Shown: positions 37,162 through 45,227 of the stretch, piece by piece | How the letters are laid out: each line of letters starts with the position of its first letter | Position numbering within the stretch: position 1 is the stretch's first letter | DNA from: an uncultured Thalassolituus sp. | GTDB lineage: Bacteria > Pseudomonadota > Gammaproteobacteria > Pseudomonadales > Oceanobacteraceae | Length of the DNA: 64,000 nt | Reading direction: 5' to 3' | Assembly (NCBI GenBank): GCA_913061435.1 | Contig: CAJXUK010000007.1 | Span: 1-64,000 of the forward strand | The notes under the pieces: generated by a model | Told to the model about the DNA's origin: nothing | Databases searched by the model: none | The model's input: the letters and a program-made list of their open reading frames with translations, nothing else | Made by a program: the position numbers and the translations under genes

Positions 37162-37538
37162 GTAAATAAGTTCAGTTGAGGTTGTGGTGCTGCAACAGCT
37201 AGTTGATCACTAGAATCGTTTTGATTGTTGCTAATGTTTTCATTATGGTTGTCGCTATTGTTGTTGCTGTGGTTGTCGGCAAATAAATCAAACTGAGCTT
37301 CTTGCTGCGCGTGATTATGTTCTGCAAGTAGCTGCTTTTTATGCTTGGCGGCTAACACTCTTTTTTCACGAATAAAGCACAGCTGCACAACTAAATGCTT
37401 TTGGTATTCGCTGAATTCATTCCAGTGAAAGCGTTCTTCACGGCTGCGAAAGCAGCCTTTGCAAAAGCCTTTATTATTGACCGTGCAAATACTGCGACAC
37501 GGGTTGGGTGTGTGAAATAACTGGCCTTGATCAATCAC
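37158..37538 (-). CDS. DUF1289 domain protein with Asn-rich tail
   Basis: The N-terminal 60 residues match DUF1289, a small Cys-rich domain: 'NPCRSICTVNNKGFCKGCFR' followed by a 'EERFHWNEFSEYQK' helix. The cysteines probably bind metal. The rest is a charged helix and then a low-complexity Asn/Asp/Ser/His-rich tail ('NHSNNNSDNHNE') ending 'PQPQLNLFT'. The start is GTG. Function is unknown in the family. It overlaps the end of hyi by four bases tail to tail. Confidence 0.82.
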   Translation of the reverse strand: MIDQGQLFHTPNPCRSICTVNNKGFCKGCFRSREERFHWNEFSEYQKHLVVQLCFIREKRVLAAKHKKQLLAEHNHAQQEAQFDLFADNHSNNNSDNHNENISNNQNDSSDQLAVAAPQPQLNLFT

Positions 37539-37581
37539 GGGTTTTACCTCATTGCTAGAACTTTACGCAATTATTGGGTTG

Positions 37582-37986
37582 TTAAAGTTCGTCATCTGAG
37601 TAGTTTTTCTTTTGAATTAATTCAATCTTATAACCATCTGGGTCTTCGACAAAAGCAATGATGGTCTTACCCCCTTTTACTGGGCCAGGTGCGCGGCTTA
37701 TTTTTCCATTGAGGCTTTGTATTGTATTGCAGGTAGCGTAGATGTCATCGACTTCTAAAGCGATATGCCCGTAGCCATTTCCTAAATCGTACTCTGTTGT
37801 GTCCCAGTTGTGGGTAAGTTCTAGAACACAGCCTTCACTTTCTTGTTGATAGCCAACAAAGGCCAAGGTGTAACGATATTCTTCATTGTCGCGACGGCGT
37901 AATAGGCTCATGCCAAGCACGTTGGTATAAAAAGCGATCGACTGTTCTAAGTCACCAACTCGTAACATGGTATGCAGCATTCTCAT
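37582..37986 (-). CDS. gloA: Lactoylglutathione lyase (glyoxalase I)
   Basis: A VOC-fold metalloenzyme that detoxifies methylglyoxal as its glutathione adduct. Motifs include '[20 protein letters not shown]' with the first metal His, '[20 protein letters not shown]' with a metal Glu, '[10 protein letters not shown]' with the second His, and '[15 protein letters not shown]' with the catalytic Glu. At 134 residues it is the usual bacterial size. It is the last core gene before the genomic island. Confidence 0.94.
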   Translation of the reverse strand: MRMLHTMLRVGDLEQSIAFYTNVLGMSLLRRRDNEEYRYTLAFVGYQQESEGCVLELTHNWDTTEYDLGNGYGHIALEVDDIYATCNTIQSLNGKISRAPGPVKGGKTIIAFVEDPDGYKIELIQKKNYSDDEL

Positions 37987-38117
37987 TGGTCTTTTCCTTA
38001 GTCTATGTCTATTTTGTCTTTATATTCGCATTATACTCACTAAAATTCTGTCCGGTTGAGTGAGTGAGTGAGTGAAGGTCCCGCAAGTAAAGCACTTTGC
38101 TGGCAATCTGGCCTTTA

Positions 38118-38130
38118 TTATTCTTTACGT
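38118..38130. repeat. Left attachment repeat of the island
   Basis: TTATTCTTTACGT, identical to 50606-50618. TCTTTACG is mirrored at 38144-38151 by CGTAAAGA, giving an 8-base inverted pair 14 bases apart, as expected for tyrosine-recombinase core-type binding sites. Chromosomal sequence with a short (TGAG)n run at 38057-38075 lies outside. Confidence 0.7.
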
Positions 38131-38255
38131 AAATGGATGTTTTCGTAAAGATCTAATAAATTTCTACCCGCCGATCCCAAAAAATAACCCAAAATGCTTT
38201 ACAAATTGACGATTAAAAAATCTAAATTAATTGTCCGATTTAATGCCTAAAAACG

Positions 38256-38801
38256 TCACTTCAATCTTCTATAAAGCGTGGCGACCCCAACTCCTAATTG
38301 TTGAGCAACCTTCTCCTTGGTCATTCCAGCCGCAATTAAAGTCCTGGCGGATTCGATGAGTTCATCATCTACGGGTTTACGTCCTTTGTATTTACCTTCT
38401 GATTTCGCTCGGTTAATCCCTATTCTCTGGCGCTCCAGCATTTGCTCACGCTCTAGCTCGGCTAATCCGCTCAACATCGTGAATAGCAACTTTCCAACAC
38501 CAGATGTAATGTCGATACCTTGCAATTGATCGACGAATACAGAAACACCTTTATCTTGAAGCAGCTCTACAGTTTCTAGTACCTCTGAGGTTTTCCTGCC
38601 CAGGCGACTAACGTGGTATACGATTAAGGTATCTCCGCTTTTCATTTCAGACAGAAGACTTTTGAACTTAGGTCGATCTGTAGTCGTCCCAGTAAAGTGC
38701 TCTGTGATTACGCAATCGTGTTCGTACTTGCTCGATAGATAGTCAGCCTGCTGCTGCACGTCCTGCTCTTCAGTGGAGACCCTTGCGTATATATATTTCA
38801 T
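38256..38801 (-). CDS. Serine recombinase (resolvase/invertase family)
   Basis: The catalytic N-terminal domain begins 'MKYIYARVSTEEQDVQQQAD' with the nucleophilic Ser in 'ARVST', then 'TDRPKFKSLL', 'DTLIVYHVSRLGRKTSEVLE' with the Arg cluster, and 'ELEREQMLERQRIGI' on the long E helix. A Hin-type helix-turn-helix ends the protein ('GMTKEKVAQQLGVGVATLYR'). It is the small resolvase class (about 181 residues). ATG 38801 has an AGGT site; a GTG four codons upstream is possible. A cluster of TCTATTGATAG palindromes just upstream is its likely res/operator site. It probably resolves cointegrates or inverts DNA and may be a remnant of a Tn inside the island. Confidence 0.9.
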   Translation of the reverse strand: MKYIYARVSTEEQDVQQQADYLSSKYEHDCVITEHFTGTTTDRPKFKSLLSEMKSGDTLIVYHVSRLGRKTSEVLETVELLQDKGVSVFVDQLQGIDITSGVGKLLFTMLSGLAELEREQMLERQRIGINRAKSEGKYKGRKPVDDELIESARTLIAAGMTKEKVAQQLGVGVATLYRRLK

Positions 38802-38830
38802 GACACCTATCACTGTAATTTAAGAACTAA

Positions 38831-38925
38831 TGATAGTCTATCATTGATAGTGAGTAATGCTAGTCTATTGATAGGCTTGGATTGAATATAAATAACTACC
38901 AATGAAGGTTGATCTATTGATAGAC
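38831..38925. promoter_or_regulatory. Probable res site and operator of the serine recombinase
   Basis: There are three palindromic copies of one motif: CTATCATTGATAG at 38838-38850 (inside 38831-38850), GTCTATTGATAG at 38863-38874, and ATCTATTGATAGAC at 38912-38925. Three dimer sites in about 95 bases immediately upstream of a resolvase gene is the Tn3-type res arrangement, which also represses the gene. Confidence 0.7.
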
Positions 38926-39420
38926 CCTGAAAGGAAGAACTAGCTTTGAGATTATTTGCTTAGTGGCTTTGTGAGAGAAGCGGACATTAGTTTAAGGCTC
39001 ATTTGTGCCAAAAGCAGGCCTTGGTACTTCTCTCAGCTTTGGCTGAATATTACTGATACGAACTTTTATCCCAGTATCAAAAAATGGTGAATAGCGGTCA
39101 TAAGAATCGAGCCTATTTTCCTCGAAACCTTACATTACTTAAAACAGGAAAGCAGACCTTTAGCTTTTGATGGTGCCTAGGTCAGGTTCTAAAAAATAGC
39201 TACCTCGAGCGTTTTATTAGTATCCTTTAACTCCAAAGGCATGATTCGCAGCACGGATCAACAATGGAAAATGACCGCTCTGCCCAAACTCCAGCCCTAG
39301 ATTTGAGATAGTTATGCTAATCTTGTACAAGTTGAACTCCGAAATTTTAGTCTCTAATACAAATCCATTTGATACCCATACATCGTATTAAACCTTTTGG
39401 TTGATAAACTCATTAACTCC
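38926..39420. other. Non-coding stretch before the AFG1-like gene
   Basis: No supported gene. A GCGGACATT-type island sequence occurs at about 38981, and its relative occurs again at 42080, on the other side of the AFG1-like gene and the binding protein gene. There is no clear bacterial promoter or Shine-Dalgarno sequence before the ATG at 39421. The bases before it are TTAACTCC, poor for ribosome binding. Confidence 0.5.
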
Positions 39421-40902
39421 ATGACGAAGAAGATGATGATGAAGATGATGATAGAAAAGCATCGCGTCGCTCGGCGGAGCTTTTCGACAGGTCCCGTGGT
39501 AGCGGCTTATGAACTCAAGGTGGACGCGGGGGAGGTGCGGAGAGATAACGCTCAAGTCGCTCTGGCGGCAAAATTGGATGCCCTGCACGAGTCTCTTGTC
39601 TCGCTCCCACCAGTACCTTTGCTTACCGACGATCCGACAGAGAGCAGCCGTAAAAGCAGCAGTCCACTGTTACTGGCACGATCCATGGCATCCGCCCAGT
39701 CCTTTCTTCGAAAGAAGTTCCATTTGTGGTCTTTTGGTCCACCACCGCGGGGCATTTACATTCATGGACCGGTCGGGGTCGGTAAGAGTTTTCTAATGGA
39801 TCTCTTTTACGCGTCGGTTAATGTTCCTGATGATGATTCTCGCTGTAATAATTCCAGCCACAAACACGCAAAAATTACCAAACGCCGCGTCCACTTTCAT
39901 GAATTCATGCTAGACGTCCATCATCGAATCTTTGTCTACAAAAAGAAGCACCCACGGGGTGATGCTATTCCCATCATTGCGAAACAATTGGCACAAGAAG
40001 CCCAACTCCTCTGTTTCGATGAATTTCAAGTGACAGACGTTGCCGATGCCATGATTTTGAAAAGACTGTTTTTATTATTATTGGATTGGAATGTCGTGGT
40101 AGTGGCCACCTCGAATCGCTCCCCCGATGCCTTGTATAAGGGAGGCATTAACCGATCCCTCTTTATGCCATTCATAGACATGTTAAAACACACGTTCGAC
40201 ATTTTTTCCATGGAGGGTTCCACTAAGGATTATCGACTCGAAACTCGAGCGGATGGTCAATCCTATTTTTGGTCAAACAAGGATGTTCATGGCGATAATA
40301 ATAGTAATAACAACACGCAGGCGAAGTTGGAAGAAATATTTGGTGGCACTGCATCCGGAACTGAGGCTGAGGTCATTCAAGTTCGCTTCGGTCGCACCGT
40401 CCAGGTCGCCCGATTGAATGACCGGTGCGCCTGGTTTGACTTTTCCGAGTTGTGCTACCAACCGCTCGGCGCGGCCGATTATCTTTCCCTCTGCGACCGA
40501 TTTCCGGTCCTCATTATGGACAGCGTCCCCCAATTGGGCGCCAACCACCTCAACGAAGCGCGACGATTCGTGAACCTCATTGACGCTTGTTATGAATCTC
40601 GCACCCGCTTGGTGCTAGCGGCACAAGTCCCGCTCGACGAATTATTTGTCGATTTTGAAGCGCAAGTCGAAAGCAGAGATGGAGATGTAGAATTGTTTGT
40701 CAGTGAGAAGGGGGGAAACTCGAGTTCCTTTGCGACGACCATGATTCGCACCAAAGAGGGGGAACATTTGGAGTGGTCGGCGACGGGTCTAATTGGCGTG
40801 TCACTGGCACAATTCTCGTCCGCCAATGATCTCGCCTTTTCCTTTCGACGAGCCGCGTCTCGATTGGTAGAAATGGGTGGAAAGAAATGGGGGCGGCAAT
40901 GA
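39421..40902 (+). CDS. AFG1/LACE1-type AAA+ ATPase, eukaryote-like (bacterial counterpart ZapE)
   Basis: A complete AFG1-like ATPase: Walker A 'GPVGVGKSFLMDLFY', then 'RRVHFHEFMLDVHHRIF', Walker B 'LLCFDEFQVTDVADAMILKR', sensor 'VVVATSNRSPDALY', 'CAWFDFSELCYQPLGAADYL', 'VPLDELF', and the family end 'FSFRRAASRLVEMGGKKW'. The N-terminus is Met/Lys/Arg-rich ('KKMMMKMMIEKHRVARRSFS'), resembling a mitochondrial presequence, and is followed by the AFG1 opening 'GPVVAAYELKVDAGEVRRD'. Internal Asn/Ser-rich linkers ('NNSSHKHAK', 'GDNNSNNNTQ') are rare in bacterial ZapE. Codon use favours CGA, TCC and CTC, unlike neighbours. The frame opens at TTG 39397, but ATG 39421 is preferred. There is no ribosome site. 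I infer an alga/diatom-like origin. Confidence 0.85.
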   Translation: MTKKMMMKMMIEKHRVARRSFSTGPVVAAYELKVDAGEVRRDNAQVALAAKLDALHESLVSLPPVPLLTDDPTESSRKSSSPLLLARSMASAQSFLRKKFHLWSFGPPPRGIYIHGPVGVGKSFLMDLFYASVNVPDDDSRCNNSSHKHAKITKRRVHFHEFMLDVHHRIFVYKKKHPRGDAIPIIAKQLAQEAQLLCFDEFQVTDVADAMILKRLFLLLLDWNVVVVATSNRSPDALYKGGINRSLFMPFIDMLKHTFDIFSMEGSTKDYRLETRADGQSYFWSNKDVHGDNNSNNNTQAKLEEIFGGTASGTEAEVIQVRFGRTVQVARLNDRCAWFDFSELCYQPLGAADYLSLCDRFPVLIMDSVPQLGANHLNEARRFVNLIDACYESRTRLVLAAQVPLDELFVDFEAQVESRDGDVELFVSEKGGNSSSFATTMIRTKEGEHLEWSATGLIGVSLAQFSSANDLAFSFRRAASRLVEMGGKKWGRQ

Positions 40903-41114
40903 CGACTGTGGAGAGGCTGAATTAAGTGGCTAAAGACCTTGTGAATGTCAGCTTCACGGACGTTTAGGCCCTTAGAACTGACTTCTTGTGTTGATGTCGT
41001 GTCGAGGCAGCATTGTGCCTGGGCCTACTATTGAAGATTGATGCCAGTTTGACCTGATTGTCATAGAAATTCAGACACTGATAGTTCTAGCTTTGGAGTT
41101 AAAGCAGTCATTCC

Positions 41115-41843
41115 TTATAGTATATTCTCTAAGAATCGAGTGCGTATTTGGTCTATATCACCATTTTTTTGCATTTTACGAAGCACTTTATCTAAAGGTT
41201 CAACTATATTGAGATTATTTTTATGCAAGTAGTGATAAAGCTTTTCTGAATATAAGACTGGGCTGACAATTTTAACGTTCTCGAAGGGTTCGGTTAGGAG
41301 AGCCTTCAACGCGTTAGTTTCAGGCAGTAAAGTGTATTTAACTCTCCCCAGAGCGACCATACTGAGCGCTTGATTGATGTTAACAACAAAAGTGCACTGG
41401 ATTTTAGTATCTTCAACCAGTTTTTTTACTAACTTGACCCCTTTTACACAAACAACGTCATGCCCAATATCTTTGATCTTGTCTACTTTTTCGCTACTGT
41501 GTTTTCCAAGAGCAATTACATTAATCATATTGATTGCGGTAGGTACTGCATTTAAGTTGGGGTAGCTTGAATGCAGGTTGCCAATACGTGATACCTCCCC
41601 ATCGAACATACCCATATTCGCAGACAATAAAGAGCGAACATTTGGAAGTCTATGGATTTCTACTTGATAGCCGATCTTGTTGTATGCTTTTTTTAATACT
41701 TGGACTGATATGTCCTGAACAAAGGCATTTTCTGGAGCAGTCAATGCAATCACAGATTGAGGGTGCGCATTCGTGAACCCTAACAAAAATATGGCAAACA
41801 ATAATAGCTTGGCAGCCAAATTATTAATGATTTGATATTTCAT
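41115..41843 (-). CDS. Periplasmic solute-binding-like protein (SBP family 3 type)
   Basis: A 242-residue exported protein with a signal peptide ('LLLFAIFLLGFTNAHPQS', cleavage near residue 29). The mature part has two-lobe binding-protein features: 'ALTAPENAFVQDISVQVLKK', 'DGEVSRIGNL', 'VVCVKGVKLVKKLVEDTKIQ' and the ending 'MQKNGDIDQIRTRFLENIL', common in transporter substrate-binding domain proteins. No ABC permease or ATPase is near, so it may feed another system or act in sensing. An AAAGGAT ribosome site precedes the ATG. It is island cargo with base composition like the rest of the island. Confidence 0.78.
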   Translation of the reverse strand: MKYQIINNLAAKLLLFAIFLLGFTNAHPQSVIALTAPENAFVQDISVQVLKKAYNKIGYQVEIHRLPNVRSLLSANMGMFDGEVSRIGNLHSSYPNLNAVPTAINMINVIALGKHSSEKVDKIKDIGHDVVCVKGVKLVKKLVEDTKIQCTFVVNINQALSMVALGRVKYTLLPETNALKALLTEPFENVKIVSPVLYSEKLYHYLHKNNLNIVEPLDKVLRKMQKNGDIDQIRTRFLENIL

Positions 41844-42173
41844 AAGAAATGATATCCTTTCGCTTCAGGCATCCTCAAAGGTTAGCAATGAAATATGGAG
41901 CCTGCCAATAGCCATCATTCTAAATGATCTGCAGATGAAACAAATCAATTATGGTCTGCCCATCACTTAGCTATCTCTATTTATACGAAAGGATTGCTTT
42001 TGCTTATTTTGAATCATTTAGCCAACGATCAAACTGGCTGTTTTATCCGTATCTAAATTGCGCACCTGAAAGGTGACTTAGCGGACATTTATGACTCTCA
42101 CGAAGGTCCGCTAATCACCAGAAGTGAACGCTCAAATATCAAGAACACATACAACGCTTCGCTGAGTTGAACA
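41844..42173. other. Island intergenic region with a short hairpin
   Basis: No gene seen. AGCGGAC and GTCCGCT pair as a hairpin at 42080-42112, with no T run on the helicase side. The region holds the end of the six-gene recombinase/helicase operon and the promoter of the binding protein gene. Confidence 0.5.
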
Positions 42174-44339
42174 TTATTTGAGTAACGTCTTTAGGTAGCT
42201 ATTTCTGAATTGGGCGTTACTTGACCGCTGAACAATTTCTTTGAAGTTCTCTTCGCTTCCGACAATATGCACCTCTGTTTCTGCGCGTGTGATTGCTGTG
42301 TACAGCCATGCTCGATCGGCAATTCTTCCTTTTTGCAGAGCGATGATAATACGCGGGAATTGAGATCCTTGTGCTTTGTGCAAGGTGATTGCGTAACCTA
42401 GTTCCATACAGTCCAAAACAGCCTGATTAACTTCGATCTTTACATCTGTATCTAGAGTGACTTCACCATAGGATTCACCAGAACCTTCAACGCTGGTTAG
42501 TGTCCCAAGTGACCCGTTTTGAATGCCTTTATCATATTGGTTTTGAGTGAACAGGATGGCGTCATTAAGGCGTAGATCTAGGTAAAACAGATCCCCATGC
42601 ATCTTAAATCTGAGCCGTTGACCGCCTGGATTAACTTTGCTCTGCACCAGGTTATTGATCTCGCTCACGAGCTTTTTGGTAGGAGCCATCACTCGGCTAT
42701 TACTGGGACTCTTTTCATAAAGAGCGCAGCATACGTCAGCGATGTCATTCTTCTGCGTTTGATGGAAATGGATATTACCCATGGAAAGCTGCTCAGGCAC
42801 AACACCTGCATTCACCAACTTGCTGTACTCTGGTATGCCTGTACTGCCTTCCTGGCGCTTAACAATATCAAGCATGGTGTTAGCGATAGCGTTAGAACCA
42901 ACAATATCTGCAAGAACCTTTCCACACCCGATGGGCGGCAACTGATCTGGATCGCCCGTAAAAATAATCCGGACGGATGGATCAATATGAGTAACTAATC
43001 TATACATTGTTGGAAGATCGATCATTGACGCCTCATCAATAATCAACAAATGGTTTTTTCTCTCCGGTGTAGGCTCAATGGGATCGCCTTTCAAGAAGGC
43101 CGCAATGGTTTTAGTGGGAAAGCCAATTGATTCGTGAAGACGCATCGCTGCGCGCCCACTCAGGGCAACAGCATGGATCTCAAAGCCTAAGGAGTTGTAG
43201 GCTCTCAGACCTGTTCTTAGCACGGTGGTCTTGCCTGTCCCTGCACCTCCAGTAATGCAGCTCACGCCATTATCCAGACAGACAGAAACCGCCTCAGATT
43301 GCTTCTGGGTTAATTCGTAGGGCAAGTCTTTAAGCGCTTCATCAAAGGCCTTGTAGGCCTTTTCATCAAACAGATCTTTTTGAGTGATCAATGCAATTAG
43401 TCGTTTGGCGACGACATTTTCCATCAGTAACTGCGCAGTTGGATGATACGTTCTACTCGTAGGATTAAGGATAAACTGAGCTTTATCGTGGCCTGCTGCA
43501 AACGCTTGGCTAACTAGCGATGAATCTTTGAGCAGCTTATTCAAATGCGGCCGCAATGATGAGTGATTGGTGAAAGTATGCCCCTTTTCAATTTCCTTTC
43601 TCAGACTAATTTCCAGCGCGGCACTGAGCCGCTGGGGATCATTCGCCTTAATGCCGCGCTTTAGCTGCCAATGAGTGAGCGAGAGTTCGACCTGATCAAA
43701 CGACATTCCAAACCCAATGAGTAGGTAAGGGTTCTCTTGAATCGCCTGAATAGAGTTCTCACCATGATGCTTGAGCAATCTTTGCTGCACGCTTGCAGGG
43801 ATTTTTCTTTGCGACATCCAATTGCAGTGAGATAGATTGGTGTATTTGGCATAGCCTGCAAATAAGGCATCGATTGAATCTTCGCTCAGAACGCTCCTGA
43901 GCCGATCTCTTGACTCAGGGCTGTCATGACGCAAGATAATGTGAAACTCCTTCCCTAGAAGCCTCCAAAGTTCTCTGGCTTTACTTTCGCCAATACCCTT
44001 AAAGTCTTTCTCTTTGGAGATAAACTGGATTAACTGTTCGCCGGATTCTGGCAATTGACATTCTATCTGCACAGGATTTTCATAGGTGTGCTGCTGCATC
44101 TGGCAATCGCCCGTTGAAATCGGTCCGATTGATCGAGCACCTTTGACTGACCAGTGTTGTCCTAAGGCGGGCTGCACAGGAAGACTGTTAGGATCAATTT
44201 TTACGCTGACAAAGTATTTGCCGCTATTCACTCTGTAACTGTCTTTCTTAATCGGGACACCAGTAAAAATCATGAAATTACTGGAGTTGAAAGGAATGCT
44301 CGTTACGCGGAACTGCTCATCATTAAGAACACAACTCAT
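42174..44339 (-). CDS. RecD2-like superfamily 1B DNA helicase
   Basis: A 721-residue helicase. The C-terminal two-thirds carry SF1B motifs: 'LTQKQSEAV' (Q motif), Walker A 'GGAGTGKTT' (residues 364-372), 'LLIIDEASMID' (Walker B, about 432), 'IIFTGDPDQLPPIGCGKVLA' (motif III, about 460), and 'GYAITLHKAQGSQFPRIIIA' (motif V/VI), ending with the UvrD_C_2 fold. The N-terminal 300 residues have RecD2-like helix-hairpin-helix features ('FKGIGESKARELW'). There is no RecB/RecC. It overlaps the small gene upstream by four bases, so it is the last gene of the recombinase operon and likely assists element movement or replication. A defence role is also possible. Confidence 0.88.
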   Translation of the reverse strand: MSCVLNDEQFRVTSIPFNSSNFMIFTGVPIKKDSYRVNSGKYFVSVKIDPNSLPVQPALGQHWSVKGARSIGPISTGDCQMQQHTYENPVQIECQLPESGEQLIQFISKEKDFKGIGESKARELWRLLGKEFHIILRHDSPESRDRLRSVLSEDSIDALFAGYAKYTNLSHCNWMSQRKIPASVQQRLLKHHGENSIQAIQENPYLLIGFGMSFDQVELSLTHWQLKRGIKANDPQRLSAALEISLRKEIEKGHTFTNHSSLRPHLNKLLKDSSLVSQAFAAGHDKAQFILNPTSRTYHPTAQLLMENVVAKRLIALITQKDLFDEKAYKAFDEALKDLPYELTQKQSEAVSVCLDNGVSCITGGAGTGKTTVLRTGLRAYNSLGFEIHAVALSGRAAMRLHESIGFPTKTIAAFLKGDPIEPTPERKNHLLIIDEASMIDLPTMYRLVTHIDPSVRIIFTGDPDQLPPIGCGKVLADIVGSNAIANTMLDIVKRQEGSTGIPEYSKLVNAGVVPEQLSMGNIHFHQTQKNDIADVCCALYEKSPSNSRVMAPTKKLVSEINNLVQSKVNPGGQRLRFKMHGDLFYLDLRLNDAILFTQNQYDKGIQNGSLGTLTSVEGSGESYGEVTLDTDVKIEVNQAVLDCMELGYAITLHKAQGSQFPRIIIALQKGRIADRAWLYTAITRAETEVHIVGSEENFKEIVQRSSNAQFRNSYLKTLLK

Positions 44340-44773
44340 CTGGGCATAAACCCCATTTCTGACAGTGTTTCGGATAGCTCCCCAAATCGCGCCAGCTTTC
44401 CCTCTAACTGTTTGACCTTGGCTTTCAGTTCGATATTTTCAGCTTCTAGGGAGGATACGCGCTTTGAGTCGAGAGACTTACGATTCGCTGTATTGTCATA
44501 AATTTTTGGCTTGCCAGCATTCTCTTTAGCATCTTGAGTTAAAGGTGGCAGAACACCTCTACCACGCAGTTCATCCTCAAGATTCTTAACAGCAGTCTTT
44601 AGAGCAGGGTTTTGATTTAACGCTGACTTTCCGCAACCGATGGCCTTCGCTATCTCACCACGATTTAGCTGCCCCCGGAAGATGATTTGCTTGAAATCAT
44701 CGCCTGTCTGCGTTGCTTTCCAAAGCAAAAACGCATCAAGGTTCTGTTGTGCTTTTTGCTGACCACTTGCCAT
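44336..44773 (-). CDS. Small HTH/coiled-coil protein of the recombinase operon (VPA1267-like)
   Basis: A 145-residue protein with an N-terminal helix-turn-helix-like part ('QLNRGEIAKAIGCGKSALNQ') and a C-terminal coiled coil ('LEAENIELKAKVKQLEGKL'). The frame extends to 44929, but ATG 44773 follows an AAGGGAT ribosome site and avoids overlap with the gene before. In layout and wording it recalls proteins named VPA1267 family in Vibrio islands, next to the GMT recombinases; this is from memory. It probably helps the recombinases bind DNA or chooses direction. It overlaps the helicase start by four bases. Confidence 0.7.
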   Translation of the reverse strand: MASGQQKAQQNLDAFLLWKATQTGDDFKQIIFRGQLNRGEIAKAIGCGKSALNQNPALKTAVKNLEDELRGRGVLPPLTQDAKENAGKPKIYDNTANRKSLDSKRVSSLEAENIELKAKVKQLEGKLARFGELSETLSEMGFMPR

Positions 44774-44795
44774 ATTGTTATCCCTTTTTTGATGC

Positions 44796-45218
44796 CTACT
44801 TATTGCTACTTTCAATGTCTCGCAAGGTCTTTTGAAACACCTCCATGACACTTGGGTTGGTTTTGCCAATGCTGGATAATTTTTGAATGAAAGCTTGAAG
44901 TTTGCCAATCTCTGAGTGTGCCACCGCAAGTTGCGCTTCCAGTTGGATTACTTTCTCCGCTAACTCCACATCTTTCTGTAAGTATGAGAGCAGTTCCTTA
45001 TTGTCAGACGAAACAGGTTTGCCCCGAAGAACTTGCTTTTGTTTCTGGTACTCATGTTTGATATTGGCGTACTTGTCGAGCGTTTGTCTCGTGGTGGTAA
45101 TGCCCAAACTGGATTCAATTTTTGTGACTAACAAATCCCACGTTAACTTACCTTCCCAGCTTCGAATGAGGGCTTGTATGGAAATCTGCTGTTCAGTTTC
45201 GAGTGATTTAAGTGCCAT
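44796..45218 (-). CDS. Small coiled-coil protein of the recombinase operon (GmtX/TnpC-like)
   Basis: A 140-residue protein: a helix-turn-helix-like N-terminal part ('WDLLVTKIESSLGITTTRQT' then 'LDKYANIKHEYQKQKQ') and a long amphipathic coiled coil ('LQKDVELAEKVIQLEAQLAV'). It corresponds in place and shape to the small third protein of multi-recombinase elements (TnpC in Tn554, GmtX in GMT elements, from memory). A role as an accessory DNA-binding or bridging factor is inferred. It starts 9 bases after the stop of the 770-residue recombinase-like gene. Confidence 0.68.
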   Translation of the reverse strand: MALKSLETEQQISIQALIRSWEGKLTWDLLVTKIESSLGITTTRQTLDKYANIKHEYQKQKQVLRGKPVSSDNKELLSYLQKDVELAEKVIQLEAQLAVAHSEIGKLQAFIQKLSSIGKTNPSVMEVFQKTLRDIESSNK

Positions 45219-45227
45219 ATCATCCCC

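Noticed and set aside
38057-38075. (TGAG)n run as a contingency repeat
   Set aside because: Under five units, outside any gene or evident promoter; probably neutral.
44774-44929. N-terminal extension of the 145-residue island protein
   Set aside because: It would overlap the previous gene, while ATG 44773 has a good ribosome site.
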